Source: Budorcas taxicolor (taxonomy: Eukaryota; Chordata; Mammalia; Artiodactyla; Bovidae). From it: DNA of 64,000 nucleotides. Below are positions 47,221 to 59,999 of the stretch, piece after piece. Where the stretch lies: assembly GCF_023091745.1 (NCBI RefSeq), contig NW_026291782.1, positions 144,672 through 208,671 of the forward strand. Reading direction: 5' to 3'. How positions within the stretch are numbered: position 1 is the stretch's first letter; every line of letters begins with the position of its first letter. The position numbers were made by a program, and so were the translations under genes. The notes below the pieces were generated by a model. The model did no database searches. It worked only from the letters and a program-made list of their open reading frames with translations, and was not told the DNA's origin.

Positions 47221-48599
47221 CGCCGTTCCTGTTGAGAGGGCCTCCTCTTGAGATGCGACGGGAACGCCGGCAACTCTTTCCCGACGAAGCAGGGAAAGGA
47301 TCCCTCATCTCGAGCTACGAGGCGGAAACGGGGCTCCTCTGGATGTGGGCGGGACCCTCGTGATTCCTCTCGAGTGGAGACGGCTAGGTCGGGGAACTTC
47401 TTGATTTGCACCAAGGGTGTGAAGGACCCTTTCGAAGTTCCAGAGGTGAGGTGTGATCAGCCTCGAGACGCCTCAGCCGAAATGGGCCTCATCTCGCCTG
47501 GAGGGGAGAACCTCCTGTATTTTCTCGAGTTGCGGCAGGTCTTCTCGAGTTACGACGGGGACCTCAGGGACCCGCTCTGGTGGCCTCAGGAAAGGCCAAT
47601 CCCCATGCGAGTTGCTAGGGGACCTCTCGGGATTCCTCTCCCGTCCATGCCGGGGCCTCAGTCCTTGTGTGGAGTAGGGGCCGGAACCTGAGGATTCCTC
47701 TCCAGTGTTGCCATGGATCTTGGGGTGCTTCTGAGTCTCCCCAGGGGAGTCAGGCCTCGTCTCGAGTGGGGGCATGCACGTGCGCTTTCCTCCCGAGCTG
47801 CAGCAGTAGTGTCACGCTTCCTGTCACGTGGATCAAGGGATCTGTGGCTTTCCCTCGAGGCTGTCCCTGGAGGCTTTCCCACGTGGCTTTCCCACAGGGC
47901 TGTGCCACGTGCCACCTTGGTGTGAGTCGATCCTCGGCGTGAAAGACGAACCGGTGAAGGGAAACGAGGTTCCTCTGGAATGGACTGAGACATCTGGGGG
48001 ACTCTTGGAATGGTGGCACGACCCTGGAGTTCCTCTCGCCGTTCCTCTTGAGAGGGCCTCCTCTTGAGATGCGACGGGAACGCCGGGAACTCTTTCCCGA
48101 CGAAGCAGGGAAAGGATCCCTCATCTCGAGCTACGAGGCGGAAACGGGGCTCCTCTGGATGTGGGAGGGACCCTCGTGAATCCTCTCGAGTGGAGACGGC
48201 TAGGTCGGGGAACTTCTTGATTTGCACCGAGGGTGTGAAGGACCCTTTCGAAGTTCCAGAGGTGAGGTGTGATCAGCCTGGAGACGCCTCAGCGGAAATG
48301 GGCCTCATCTCGCCTGCAGGGAGAACCTCCTGGATTTTCTCGAGTTGCGGCAGGTCTTCTCGAGTTACGACGGGGACCTCAGGGACCCGCTCTGGTGGCC
48401 TCAGGAAAGGCCAGTCCCCATGCGAGTTGCTAGGGGACCTCTCGGGATTCCTCTCCCGTCCATGCCGGGGCCTCAGTCCTTGTGTGGAGTCGGGGCCGGA
48501 ACCTGAGGATTCCTCTCCAGTGTTGCCATGGATCTTGGGGTGCTTCTGAGTCTCCCCAGGGGAGTCAGCCTCGTCTCGAGTGGGGGCATGCACGTGCGC

Positions 48600-50940
48600 T
48601 TTCCTCCCGAGCTGCAACAGTAGTGTCACGCTTCCTGTCACGTGGATCAAGGGATCTGTGGCTTTCCCTCGAGGCTGTCCCTCGAGGCTTTCCCACGAGG
48701 CTTTCCCACAGGGCTGTGCCACGTGCCACCTTGGTGTGAGTCGATCCTCGGCGTGAAAGACGAGCCGGTGAAGGGAAAAGAGGTTCCTCTGGAATGGACT
48801 GAGACATCTGGGGGACTCTTGGAATGGTGGCACGACCCTGGAGTTCCTCTCGCCGTTCCTGTTGAGAGGGCCTCCTCTTGAGATGCGACGGGAACGCCGG
48901 GAACTCTTTCCCGACGAAGCAGGGAAAGGATCCCTCATCTCGAGCTACGAGGCGGAAACGGGGCTCCTCTGGATGTGGGCGGGACCCTCGTGATTCCTCT
49001 CGAGTGGAGACGGGTATGTCGGGGAACTTCTTGATTTGCACCAAGGGTGTGAAGGACCCTTTCGAAGTTCCAGAGGTGAGGTGTGATCAGCCTCGAGACG
49101 CCTCAGCGGAAATGGGCCTCATCTCGCCTGGAGGGGAGAACCTCCTGGATTTTCTCGAGTTGCGGCAGGTCTTCTCGAGTTACGACGGGGACCTCAGGGA
49201 CCCGCTCTGGTGGCCTCAGGAAAGGCCAGTCCCCATGCGAGTTGCTAGGGGACCTCTCGGGATTCCTCTCCCGTCCATGCCGGGGCCTCAGTCCTTGTGT
49301 GGAGTCGAGGCCGGAACCTGAGGATTCCTCTCCAGTGTTGCCATGGATCTTGGGGTGCTTCTGAGTCTCCCCAGGGGAGTCAGGCCTCGTCTCGAGTTGG
49401 GGCATGCACGTGCGCTTTCCTCCCGAGCTGCAGCAGTAGTGTCACGCTTCCTGTCACGTGGATCAAGGGATCTGTGGCTTTCCCTCGAGGCTGTCCCTCG
49501 AGGCTTTCCCACGAGGCTTTCCCACAGGGCTGTGCCACGTGCCACCTTGGTGTGAGTCGATCCTCGGCGTGAAAGACGAGCCGGTGAAGGGAAAAGAGGT
49601 TCCTCTGGAATGGACTGAGACATCTGGGGGACTCTTGGAATGGTGGCACGACCCTGGAGTTCCTCTCGCCGTTCCTGTTGAGAGGGCCTCCTCTTGAGAT
49701 GCGACGGGAACGCCGGGAACTCTTTCCCGACGAAGCAGGGAAAGGATCCCTCATCTCGAGCTACGAGGCGGAAACGGGGCTCCTCTGGATGTGGGCGGGA
49801 CCCTCGTGATTCCACTCCAGTGGAGACGGCTAGGTCGGGGAACTTCTTGATTTGCACCAAGGGTGTGAAGGACCCTTTCGAAGTTCCAGAGGTGAGGTGT
49901 GATCAGCCTCGAGACGCCTCAGCGGAAATGGGCCTCATCTCGCCTGGAGGGGAGAACCTCCTGGATTTTCTCGAGTTGCGGCAGGTCTTCTCGAGTTACG
50001 ACGGGGACCTCAGGGACCCGCTCTGGTGGCCTCAGGAAAGGCCAGTCCCCATGCGAGTTGCTAGGGGACCTCTCGGGATTCCTCTCCCGTCCATGCCGGG
50101 GCCTCAGTCCTTGTGTGGAGTCGGGGCCGGAACCTGAGGATTCCTCTCCAGTGTTGCCATAGATCTTGGGGTGCTTCTGAGTCTCCCCAGGGGAGTCAGG
50201 CCTCGTCTCGAGTGGGGGCATGCACGTGCGCTTTCCTCCCGAGCTGCAGCAGTAGTGTCACGCTTCCTGTCACGTGGATCAAGGGATCTGTGGCTTTCCT
50301 CGAGGCTGTCCCTCGATGCTTTCCCACGAGGCTTTCCCACAGGGCTGTGCCACGTGCCACCTTGGTGTGAGTCGATCCTCGGCGTGAAAGACGAACCGGT
50401 GAAGGGAAACGAGGTTCCTCTGGAATGGACTGAGACATCTGGGGGACTCTTGGTATGGTGGCACGACCCTGGAGTTCCTCTCACCGTTCCTGTTGAGAGG
50501 GCCTCCTCTTGAGATGCGACGGGAACGCCGGGAACTCTTTCCCGACGAAGCAGGGAAAGGATCCCTCATCTCGAGCTACGAGGCGGAAACGGGGCTCCTC
50601 TGGATGTGGGAGGGACCCTCGTGAATCCTCTCGCGTGGAGACGGCTAGGTCGGGGAACTTCTTGATTTGCACCGAGGGTGTGAAGGACCCTTTCGAAGTT
50701 CCAGAGGTGAGGTGTGATCAGCCTGGAGACGCCTCAGCCGAAATGGGCCTCATCTCGCCTGGAGGGAGAACCTCCTGGATTTTCTCGAGTTGCGGCAGGT
50801 CTTCTCGAGTTACGACGGGGACCTCAGGGACCCGCTCTGGTGGCCTCAGGAAAGGCCAGTCCCCATGCGAGTGGCTAGGGGACCCCTCGGGATTCCTCTC
50901 CCGTCCATGCCGGGGCCTCAGTCCTTGTGTGGAGTCGGGG
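48600..50940 (+). repeat. Copy 1 of 4-monomer-spaced repeat in segment V
   Basis: This matches about 51,860-54,210 at an offset near 3,260-3,272 that drifts because the second copy has single-base indels. Shared variants include CGAGTTGGGGCATGC, ATAGATCTTG, GGCTTTCCTCGAGG, CTCGATGCTTTCC and CTTGGTATGG. The limits are approximate. Confidence 0.65.
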
Positions 50941-51859
50941 CCGGATCCTGAGGATTCCTCTCCATTGTTGCCATGGATCTTGGGGTGCTTCTGAGTCTCC
51001 CCAGGGGAGTCAGGCCTCGTCTCGAGTGGGGGCATGCACGTGCGCTTTCCTCCCGAGCTGCAGCAGTAGTGTCACGCTTCCTGTCATGTGGATCAAGGGA
51101 TCTGTGGCTTTCCCTCGAGGCTGTCCCTCGAGGCTTTCCCACGAGGCTTTCCCACAGGGCTGTGCCACGTGCCACCTTGGTGTGAGTCGATCCTCGGCGT
51201 GAAAGACGAACCGGTGAAGGGAAACGAGGTTCCTCTGGAATGGACTGAGACATCTGGGGGACTCTTGGAATGGTGGCACGACCCTGGAGTTCCTCTCGCC
51301 GTTCCTGTTGAGAGGGCCTCCTCTTGAGATGCGACGGGAACGCCGGGAACTCTTTCCCGACGAAGCAGGTAAGGGATCCCTCATCTCGAGCTACGAGGCG
51401 GAAACGGGGCTCCTCTGGATGTGGGAGGGACCCTCGTGAATCCTCTCGAGGGGAGTCGGCTAGGTCGGGGAACTTCTTGATTTGCACCGAGGGTGTGAAG
51501 GACCCTTTCGAAGTTCCAGAGGTGAGGTGTGATCAGCCTGGAGACGCCTCAGCGGAAATGGGCCTCATCTCGCCTGGAGGGAGAACCTCCTGGATTTTCT
51601 CGAGTTGCGGCAGGTCTTCTCGAGTTACGACGGGGACCTCAGGGACCCACTCTGGTGGCCTCAGAAAAGGCCAGTCCCCATGCGAGTTGCTAGGGGACCT
51701 CTCGGGATTCCTCTCCCGTCCATGCCGTGGCCTCAGTCCTTGTGTGGAGTCGGGGCCGGATCCTGAGGATTCCTCTCCAGTGTTGACATGGATCTTGGGG
51801 TGCTTCTGAGTCTCCCCAGGGGAGTCAGGACTCGTCTCGAGTGGGGACATGCACGTGCG

Positions 51860-54210
51860 CTTTCCTCCCGAGCTGCAACAGTAGTGTCACGCTTCCTGTC
51901 ACGTGGATCAAGGGAACTGTGGCTTTCCCTCGAGGCTGTCCCTCGAGGCTTTCCCACGAGGCTTTCCCACAGGGCTGTGCCACGTGCCACCTTGGTGTGA
52001 GTCGATCCTCGGCGTGAAAGACGAGCCGGTGAAGGGAAAAGAGGTTCCTCTGGAATGGACTGAGGACATCTGGGGGACTCTTGGAATGGTGGCACGACCC
52101 TGGAGTTCCTCTCGCCGTTCCTGTTGAGAGGGCCTCCTCTTGAGATGCGACGGGACGCCGGGAACTCTTTCCCGACGAAGCAGGGAAAGGATCCCTCATC
52201 TCGAGCTACGAGGCGGAAACGGGGCTCCTCTGGATGTGGGCGGGACCCTCGTGATTCCTCTCGAGTGGAGACGGGTATGTCGGGGAACTTCTTGATTTGG
52301 CACCAAGGGTGTGAAGGACCCTTTCGAAGTTCCAGAGGTGAGGTAGTGATCAGCCTCGAGACGGCCTCAGCGGAAATGGGCCTCATCTCGCCTGGAGGGG
52401 AGAACCTCCTGGATTTTCTCGAGTTGCGGCAGGTCCTTCTCGAGTTACGACGGGGGACCTCAGGGACCCGCTCTGGTGCCTCAGGAAAGGCCAGTCCCCC
52501 ATGCGATTTGCTAGGGGACCTCTCGGGATTCCTCTCCCGTCCATGCCGGGGCCTCAGTCCTTGTGTGGAGTCGGGGCCGGAACCTGAGGATTCCTCTCCA
52601 GTGTTGCCATGGATCTTGGGGTGCTTCTGAGTCTCCCCAGGGGAGTCAGGCCTCGTCTCGAGTTGGGGCATGCACGTGCCCTTTCCTCCCGAGCTGCAGC
52701 AGTAGTGTCACGCTTCCTGTCACGTGGATCAAGGGATCTGTGGCTTTCCCTCGAGGCTGTCCCTCGAGGCTTTCCCACGAGGCTTTCCCACAGGGCTGTG
52801 CCAAGTGCCACCTTGGTGTGAGTCGATCCTCGGCGTGAAAGACGAGCCGGTGAAGGGAAAAGAGGTTCCTCTGGAATGGACTGAGACATCTGGGGGACTC
52901 TTGGAATGGTGGCACGACCCTGGAGTTCCTCTCGCCGTTCCTGTTGAGAGGGCCTCCTCTTGAGATGCGACGGGAACGCCGGGAACTCTTTCCCGACGAA
53001 GCAGGGAAAGGATCCCTCATCTCGAGCTACGAGGCGGAAACGGGGCTCCTCTGGATGTGGGCGGGGACCCTCGTGATTCCACTCGAGTGGAGACGGCTAG
53101 GTCGGGGAACTTCTTGATTTGCACCAAGGGTGTGAAGGACCCTTTCGAAGTTCCAGAGGTGAGGTGTGATCAGCCTCGAGACGCCTCAGCGGAAATGGGC
53201 CTCATCTCGCCTGGAGGGGAGAACCTCCTGGATTTTTCTCGAGTTGCGGGCAGGTCTTCTCGAGTTACGACGGGGACCTCAGGGACCCGCTCTGGTGGCC
53301 TCAGGAAAGGCCAATCCCCATGCGAGTTGCTAGGGGACCTCTCGGGATTCCTCTCCCGTCCATGCCGGGGCCTCAGTCCTTGTGTGGAGTCGGGGCCGGA
53401 ACCTGAGGATTCCTCTCCAGTGTTGCCATAGATCTTGGGGTGCTTCTGAGTCTCCCCAGGGTGAGTCAGGCCTCGTCTCGAGTGGGGGCATGCACGTGCG
53501 CTTTCCTCCCGAGCTGCAGCAGTAGTGTCACGCTTCCTGTCACGTGGATCAAGGGATCTGTGGCTTTCCTCGAGGCTGTCCCTCGATGCTTTCCCACGAG
53601 GCTTTCCCACAGGGCTGTGCCACGTGCCACCTTGGTGTGAGTCGATCCTCGGCGTGAAAGACGAACCGGTGAAGGGAAACGAGGTTCCTCTGGAATGGAC
53701 TGAGACATCTGGGGGACTCTTGGTATGGTGGCACGACCCTGGAGGTTCCTCTCAACCGTTCCTGTTGAGAGGGCCTCCTCTTGAGATGCGACGGGAACGC
53801 CGGGAACTCTTTCCCGACGAAGCAGGGAAAGGATCCCTCATCTCGAGCTACGAGGCGGAAACGGGGCTCCTCTGGATGTGGGAGGGACCCTCGTGAATCC
53901 TCTCGAGTGGAGACGGCTAGGTCGGGGAACTTCTTGATTTGCACCGAGGGTGTGAAGGACCCTTTCGAAGTTCCAGAGGTGAGGTGTGATCAGCCTGGAG
54001 ACGCCTCAGCCGAAATGGGCCTCATCTCGCCTGGAGGGAGAACCTCCTGGATTTTCTCGAGTTGCGGCAGGTCTTCTCGAGTTACGACGGGGACCTCAGG
54101 GACCCGCTCTGGTGGCCTCAGGAAAGGCCAGTCCCCATGCGAGTGGCTAGGGGACCTCTCGGGATTCCTCTCCCGTCCATGCCGGGGCCTCAGTCCTTGT
54201 GTGGAGTCGG
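51860..54210 (+). repeat. Copy 2 of 4-monomer-spaced repeat in segment V
   Basis: This is the partner of 48,600-50,940. It has the same variant order but is heavily marked by one-base insertions and losses, especially at 52,060-52,500, which copy 1 lacks. Confidence 0.65.
52060..52500. other. Dense patch of one-base length changes
   Basis: Compared with the other monomers, about nine single-base changes fall in about 440 bases: TGAGGACATC (52061), CGGGACGCC (one A lost, 52151), GATTTGGCACC (52300), GGTAGTGATC (52344), ACGGCCTCAG (52361), GGTCCTTCT (52432), CGGGGGACC (52451), TGGTGCCTC (one G lost, 52475) and GTCCCCCATG (52496). Most change a homopolymer run or duplicate a base, which is typical of consensus error. 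Confidence 0.65.
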
Positions 54211-54640
54211 GGCCGGAACCTGAGGATTCCTCTCCAGTGTTGCCATGGATCTTGGGGTGCTTCTGAGTCTCCCCAGGGGAGTCAGGCCTCGTCTCGAGTG
54301 GGGACATGCACGTGCGCTTTCCTCCCGAGCTGCAACAGTAGTGTCACGCTTCCTGTCACGTGGATCAAGGGATCTGTGGCTTTCCCTCGAGGCTGTCCCT
54401 CGAGGCTTTCCCACGAGGCTTTCCCACAGGGCTGTGCCACGTGCCACCTTGGTGTGAGTCGATCCTCGGCGTGAAAGACGAGCCGGTGAAGGGAAAAGAG
54501 GTTCCTCTGGAATGGACTGAGACATCTGGGGGGACTCTTGGAATGGTGGCACGACCCTGGAGTTCCTCTCGCCGTTCCTGTTGAGAGCGCCTCCTCTTGA
54601 GATGCGACGGGGAACGCCGGGGAACTCTTCCCGACGAAGC
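53060..54640. other. Scattered homopolymer length changes
   Basis: Examples are GCGGGGACCC (53062), GATTTTTCTC (53231), TGCGGGCAGG (53246), CAGGGTGAGTC (53458), GGAGGTTCC (53742), CTCAACCGTT (53752), CTGGGGGGACTC (54527) and GACGGGGAACGCCGGGGAACTCTTCCC-type changes near 54,606-54,632. The partner sequence at 49.8-50.9 kb lacks these changes. Confidence 0.6.
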
Positions 54641-57600
54641 AGGGAAAGGATCCCTCATCTCGAGCTACGAGGCGGAAACGGGGCTCCTCTGGATGTGGGC
54701 GGGACCCTCGTGAATCCTCTCGAGTGGAGACGGGTATGTCGGGGAACTTCTTGATTTGCACCAAGGGTGTGAAGGACCCTTTCGAAGTTCCAGAGGTGAG
54801 GTGTGATCAGCCTCGAGACGCCTCAGCGGAAATGGGCCTCATCTCGCCTGGTGGGGAGAACCTCCTGGATTTTCTCGAGTTGCGGCAGGTCTTCTCGAGT
54901 TACGACGGGGACCTCAGGGACCCACTCTGGTGGCCTCAGGAAAGGCCAATCCCCATGCGAGTTGCTAGGGGACCTCTCGGGATTCCTCTCCCGTCCATGC
55001 CGGGGCCTCAGTCCTTGTGTGGAGTCGGGGCCGGAACCTGAGGATTCCTCTCCAGTGTTGCCATGGATCTTGGGGTGCTTCTGAGTCTCCCCAGGGGAGT
55101 CAGGCCTCGTCTCGAGTGGGGGCATGCACGTGCGCTTTCCTCCCGAGCTGCAGCAGTAGTGTCACGCTTCCTGTCACGTGGATCAAGGGATCTGTGGCTT
55201 TCCCTCGAGGCTGTCCCTCGAGGCTTTCCCACGAGGCTTTCCCACAGGGCTGTGCCACGTGCCACCTTTGTGTGAGTCGATCCTCGGCGTGAAAGACGAA
55301 CCGGTGAAGGGAAACGAGGTTCCTCTGGAATGGACTGAGACATCTGGGGGACTCTTGGAATGGTGGCACGACCCTGGAGTTCCTCTCGCCGTTCCTGTTG
55401 AGAGGGCCTCCTCTTGAGATGCGACGGGAACGCCGGGAACTCTTTCCCGACGAAGCAGGGAAAGGATCCCTCATCTCGAGCTACGAGGCGGAAACGGGGC
55501 TCCTCTGGATGTCGGGAGTGACCCTCGTGAATCCTCTCGAGTGGAGACGGCTAGGTCGGGGAACTTCTTGATTTGCACCGAGGGTGTGAAGGACCCTTTC
55601 GAAGTTCCAGAGGTGAGGTGTGATCAGCCTGGAGACGCCTCAGCGGAAATGGGCCTCATCTTGCCTGGAGGGAGATCCTCCTGGATTTTCTCGAGTTGCG
55701 GCAGGTCTTCTCGAGTTACGACGGGGACCTCAGGGACCCGCTCTGGTGGCCTCAGGAAAGGCCAGTCCCCATGCGAGTGGCTAGGGGACCTCTCGGGATT
55801 CCTCTCCCGTCCATGCCGGGGCCTCAGTCCTTGTGTGGAGTCGGGGCCGGAACCTGAGGATTCCTCTCCAGTGTTGCCATGGATCTTGGGGTGCTTCTGA
55901 GTCTCCCCAGGGGAGTCAGCCTCGTCTCGAGTGGGGACATGCACGTGCGCTTTCCTCCCGAGCTGCAACAGTAGTGTCACGCTTCCTGTCACGTGGATCA
56001 AGGGATCTGTGGCTTTCCCTCGAGTCTGTCCCTCGAGGCTTTCCCACGAGGCTTTCCCACAGGGCTGTGCCACGTGCCACCTTGGTGTGAGTCGATCCTC
56101 GGCGTGAAAGACGAGCCGGTGAAGGGAAAAGAGGTTCCTCTGGAATGGACTGAGACATCTGGGGGACTCTTGGAATGGTGGCACGACCCTGGAGTTCCTC
56201 TCGCCGTTCCTGTTGAGAGGGCCTCCTCTTGAGATGCGACGGGAACGCCGGGAACTCTTTCCCGACGAAGCAGGGAAAGGATCCCTCATCTCGAGCTACG
56301 AGGCGGAAACGGGGCTCCTCTGGATGTGGGAGGGACCCTCGTGAATCCTCTCGAGTGGAGACGGCTAGGTCGGGGAACTTCTTGATTTGCACCGAGGGTG
56401 TGAAGGACCCTTTCGAAGTTCCAGAGGTGAGGTGTGATCAGCCTGGAGACGCCTCAGCCGAAATGGGCCTCATCTCGCCTGGAGGGAGAACCTCCTGGAT
56501 TTTCTCGAGTTGCGGCAGGTCTTCTCGAGTTACGACGGGGACCTCAGGGACCCGCTCTGGTGGCCTCAGGAAAGGCCAGTCCCCATGCGAGTGGCTAGGG
56601 GACCTCTCGGGATTCCTCTCCCGTCCATGCCGGGGCCTCATTCCTTGTGTGGAGTCGGGGCCGGAACCTGAGGATTCCTCTCCAGTGTTGCCATGGATCT
56701 TGGGGTGCTTCTGAGTCTCCCCAGGGGAGTCAGGCCTCGTCTCGAGTGGGGACATGCACGTGCGCTTTCCTCCCGAGCTGCAACAGTAGTGTCACGCTTC
56801 CTGTCACGTGGATCAAGGGATCTGTGGCTTTCCCTCGAGGCTGTCCCTCGAGGCTTTCCCACGAGGCTTTCCCACAGGGCTGTGCCACGTGCCACCTTGG
56901 TGTGAGTCGATCCTCGGCGTGAAAGACGAGCCGGTGAAGGGAAAAGAGGTTCCTCTGGAATGGACTGAGACATCTGGGGGACTCTTGGAATGGTGGCACG
57001 ACCCTGGAGTTCCTCTCGCCGTTCCTGTTGAGAGCGCCTCCTCTTGAGATGCGACGGGAACGCCGGGAACTCTTTCCCGACGAAGCAGGGAAAGGATCCC
57101 TCATCTCGATCTACGAGGCGGAAACGGGGCTCCTCTGGATGTGGGCGGGACCCTCGTGAATCCTCTCGAGTGGAGACGGGTATGTCGGGGAACTTCTTGA
57201 TTTGCACCAAGGGTGTGAAGGACCCTTTCGAAGTTCCAGAGGTGAGGTGTGATCAGCCTCGAGACGCCTCAGCGGAAATGGGCCTCATCTCGCCTGGTGG
57301 GGAGAACCTCCTGGATTTTCTCGAGTTGCGGCAGGTCTTCTCGAGTTACGACGGGGACCTCAGGGACCCACTCTGGTGGCCTCAGGAAAGGCCAATCCCC
57401 ATGCGAGTTGCTAGGGGACCTCTCGGGATTCCTCTCCCGTCCATGCCGGGGCCTCAGTCCTTGTGTGGAGTCGGGGCCGGAACCTGAGGATTCCTCTCCA
57501 GTGTTGCCATGGATCTTGGGGTGCTTCTGAGTCTCCCCAGGGGAGTCAGGCCTCGTCTCGAGTGGGGGCATGCACGTGCGCTTTCCTCCCGAGCTGCAGC

Positions 57601-59137
57601 AGTAGTGTCACGCTTCCTGTCACGTGGATCAAGGGATCTGTGGCTTTCCCTCGAGGCTGTCCCTCGAGGCTTTCCCACGAGGCTTTCCCACAGGGCTGTG
57701 CCACGTGCCACCTTTGTGTGAGTCGATCCTCGGCGTGAAAGACGAACCGGTGAAGGGAAACGAGGTTCCTCTGGAATGGACTGAGACATCTGGGGGACTC
57801 TTGGAATGGTGGCACGACCCTGGAGTTCCTCTCGCCGTTCCTGTTGAGAGGGCCTCCTCTTGAGATGCGACGGGAACGCCGGGAACTCTTTCCCGACGAA
57901 GCAGGGAAAGGATCCCTCATCTCGAGCTACGAGGCGGAAACGGGGCTCCTCTGGATGTGGGAGGGACCCTCGTGAATCCTCTCGAGTGGAGACGGCTAGG
58001 TCGGGGAACTTCTTGATTTGCACCGAGGGTGTGAAGGACCCTTTCGAAGTTCCAGAGGTGTGGTGTGATCAGCCTGGAGACGCCTCAGCGGAAATGGGCC
58101 TCATCTTGCCTGGAGGGAGATCCTCCTGGATTTTCTCGAGTTGCGGCAGGTCTTCTCGAGTTACGACGGGGACCTCAGGGACCCGCTCTGGTGGCCTCAG
58201 GAAAGGCCAGTCCCCATGCGAGTGGCTAGGGGACCTCTCGGGATTCCTCTCCCGTCCATGCCGGGGCCTCAGTCCTTGTGTGGAGTCGGGGCCGGAACCT
58301 GAGGATTCCTCTCCAGTGTTGCCATGGATCTTGGGGTGCTTCTGAGTCTCCCCAGGGGAGTCAGCCTCGTCTCGAGTGGGGACATGCACGTGCGCTTTCC
58401 TCCCGAGCTGCAACAGTAGTGTCACGCTTCCTGTCACGTGGATCAAGGGATCTGTGGCTTTCCCTCGAGTCTGTCCCTCGAGGCTTTCCCACGAGGCTTT
58501 CCCACAGGGCTGTGCCACGTGCCACCTTGGTGTGAGTCGATCCTCGGCGTGAAAGACGAGCCGGTGAAGGGAAAAGAGGTTCCTCTGGAATGGACTGAGA
58601 CATCTGGGGGACTCTTGGAATGGTGGCACGACCCTGGAGTTCCTCTCGCCGTTCCTGTTGAGAGGGCCTCCTCTTGAGATGCGACGGGAACGCCGGGAAC
58701 TCTTTCCCGACGAAGCAGGGAAAGGATCCCTCATCTCGAGCTACGAGGCGGAAACGGGGCTCCTCTGGATGTGGGAGGGACCCTCGTGAATCCTCTCGAG
58801 TGGAGACGGCTAGGTCGGGGAACTTCTTGATTTGCACCGAGGGTGTGAAGGACCCTTTCGAAGTTCCAGAGGTGAGGTGTGATCAGCCTGGAGACGCCTC
58901 AGCCGAAATGGGCCTCATCTCGCCTGGAGGGAGAACCTCCTGGATTTTCTCGAGTTGCGGCAGGTCTTCTCGAGTTACGACGGGGACCTCAGGGACCCGC
59001 TCTGGTGGCCTCAGGAAAGGCCAGTCCCCATGCGAGTGGCTAGGGGACCTCTCGGGATTCCTCTCCCGTCCATGCCGGGGCCTCAGTCCTTGTGTGGAGT
59101 CGGGGCCGGAACCTGAGGATTCCTTTCCAGTGTTGCC
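54245..59137 (+). repeat. 3-monomer higher-order repeat, two tandem units (~2,446 bp)
   Basis: M67-M69 (54245, 55063, 55879) and M70-M72 (56693, 57509, 58324) repeat as triplets. The first member has GGGGACATGC and GAGCGCCTCC. The second has CCTGGTGGGGAG before its anchor, then CACCTTTGTGTGAG and GAAACGAGG. The third has CTTGCCTGGAGGGAGATCC before its anchor, then GTCAGCCTCG and CTCGAGTCTGTCC. M73 (59138) is an extra copy of the third type. Confidence 0.75.
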
Positions 59138-59999
59138 ATGGATCTTGGGGTGCTTCTGAGTCTCCCCAGGGGAGTCAGCCTCGTCTCGAGTGGGGACATG
59201 CACGTGCGCTTTCCTCCCGAGCTGCAACAGTAGTGTCACGCTTCCTGTCACGTGGATCAAGGGATCTGTGGCTTTCCCTCGAGTCTGTCCCTCGAGGCTT
59301 TCCCACGAGGCTTTCCCACAGGGCTGTGCCACGTGCCACCTTGGTGTGAGTCGATCCTCGGCGTGAAAGACGAGCCGGTGAAGGGAAAAGAGGTTCCTCT
59401 GGAATGGACTGAGACATCTGGGGGACTCTTGGAATGGTGGCACGACCCTGGAGTTCCTCTCGCCGTTCCTGTTGAGAGGGCCTCCTCTTGAGATGCGACG
59501 GGAACGCCGGGAACTCTTTCCCGACGAAGCAGGGAAAGGATCCCTCATCTCGAGCTACGAGGCGGAAACGGGGCTCCTCTGGATGTGGGCGGGACCCTCG
59601 TGATTCCTCTCGAGTGGAGACGGGTATGTCGGGGAACTTCTTGATTTGCACCAAGGGTGTGAAGGACCCTTTCGAAGTTCCAGAGGTGAGGTGTGATCAG
59701 CCTCGAGACGCCTCAGCGGAAATGGGCCTCATCTCGCCTGGAGGGGAGAACCTCCTGGATTTTCTCGAGTTGCGGCAGGTCTTCTCGAGTTACGACGGGG
59801 ACCTCAGGGACCCGCTCTGGTGGCCTCAGGAAAGGCCAGTCCCCATGCGAGTTGCTAGGGGACCTCTCGGGATTCCACTCCCGTCCATGCCGGGGGCTCA
59901 GTCCTTGTGTGGAGTCGTGGCCGGAACCTGAGGATTCCTCTCCAGTGTTGCCATGGATCTTGGGGTGCTTCTGAGTCTCCCCAGGGGAGTCAGGCCTCG

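Larger units (their letters stand above)
35520..47712 (+). repeat. Array segment IV: monomers M44-M58, distinct subfamily
   Basis: Anchors are at 35520, 36334, 37148, 37964, 38778, 39592, 40407, 41221, 42035, 42838, 43652, 44466, 45280, 46083 and 46897. Markers largely confined to this segment include GCATTCACGTG with CCCGACCTGCAG, GGAGTCGGGCATCG with CGAGAGAGGG, GGGACTCTAGTG with CTCTCTAGTGG, and GGCATCTGTGG. Two monomers (42035 and 45280) are 803 bp because one 13-bp unit is missing. The segment is assembled from overlapping 6-, 7- and 4-monomer duplications. Confidence 0.8.

Noticed and set aside
51733..52671. Open frame of 312 codons on the - strand, the longest in the window
   Set aside because: It exists because of the one-base indels at 52,060-52,500, which splice several satellite frames together. 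The intact partner copy does not have it.
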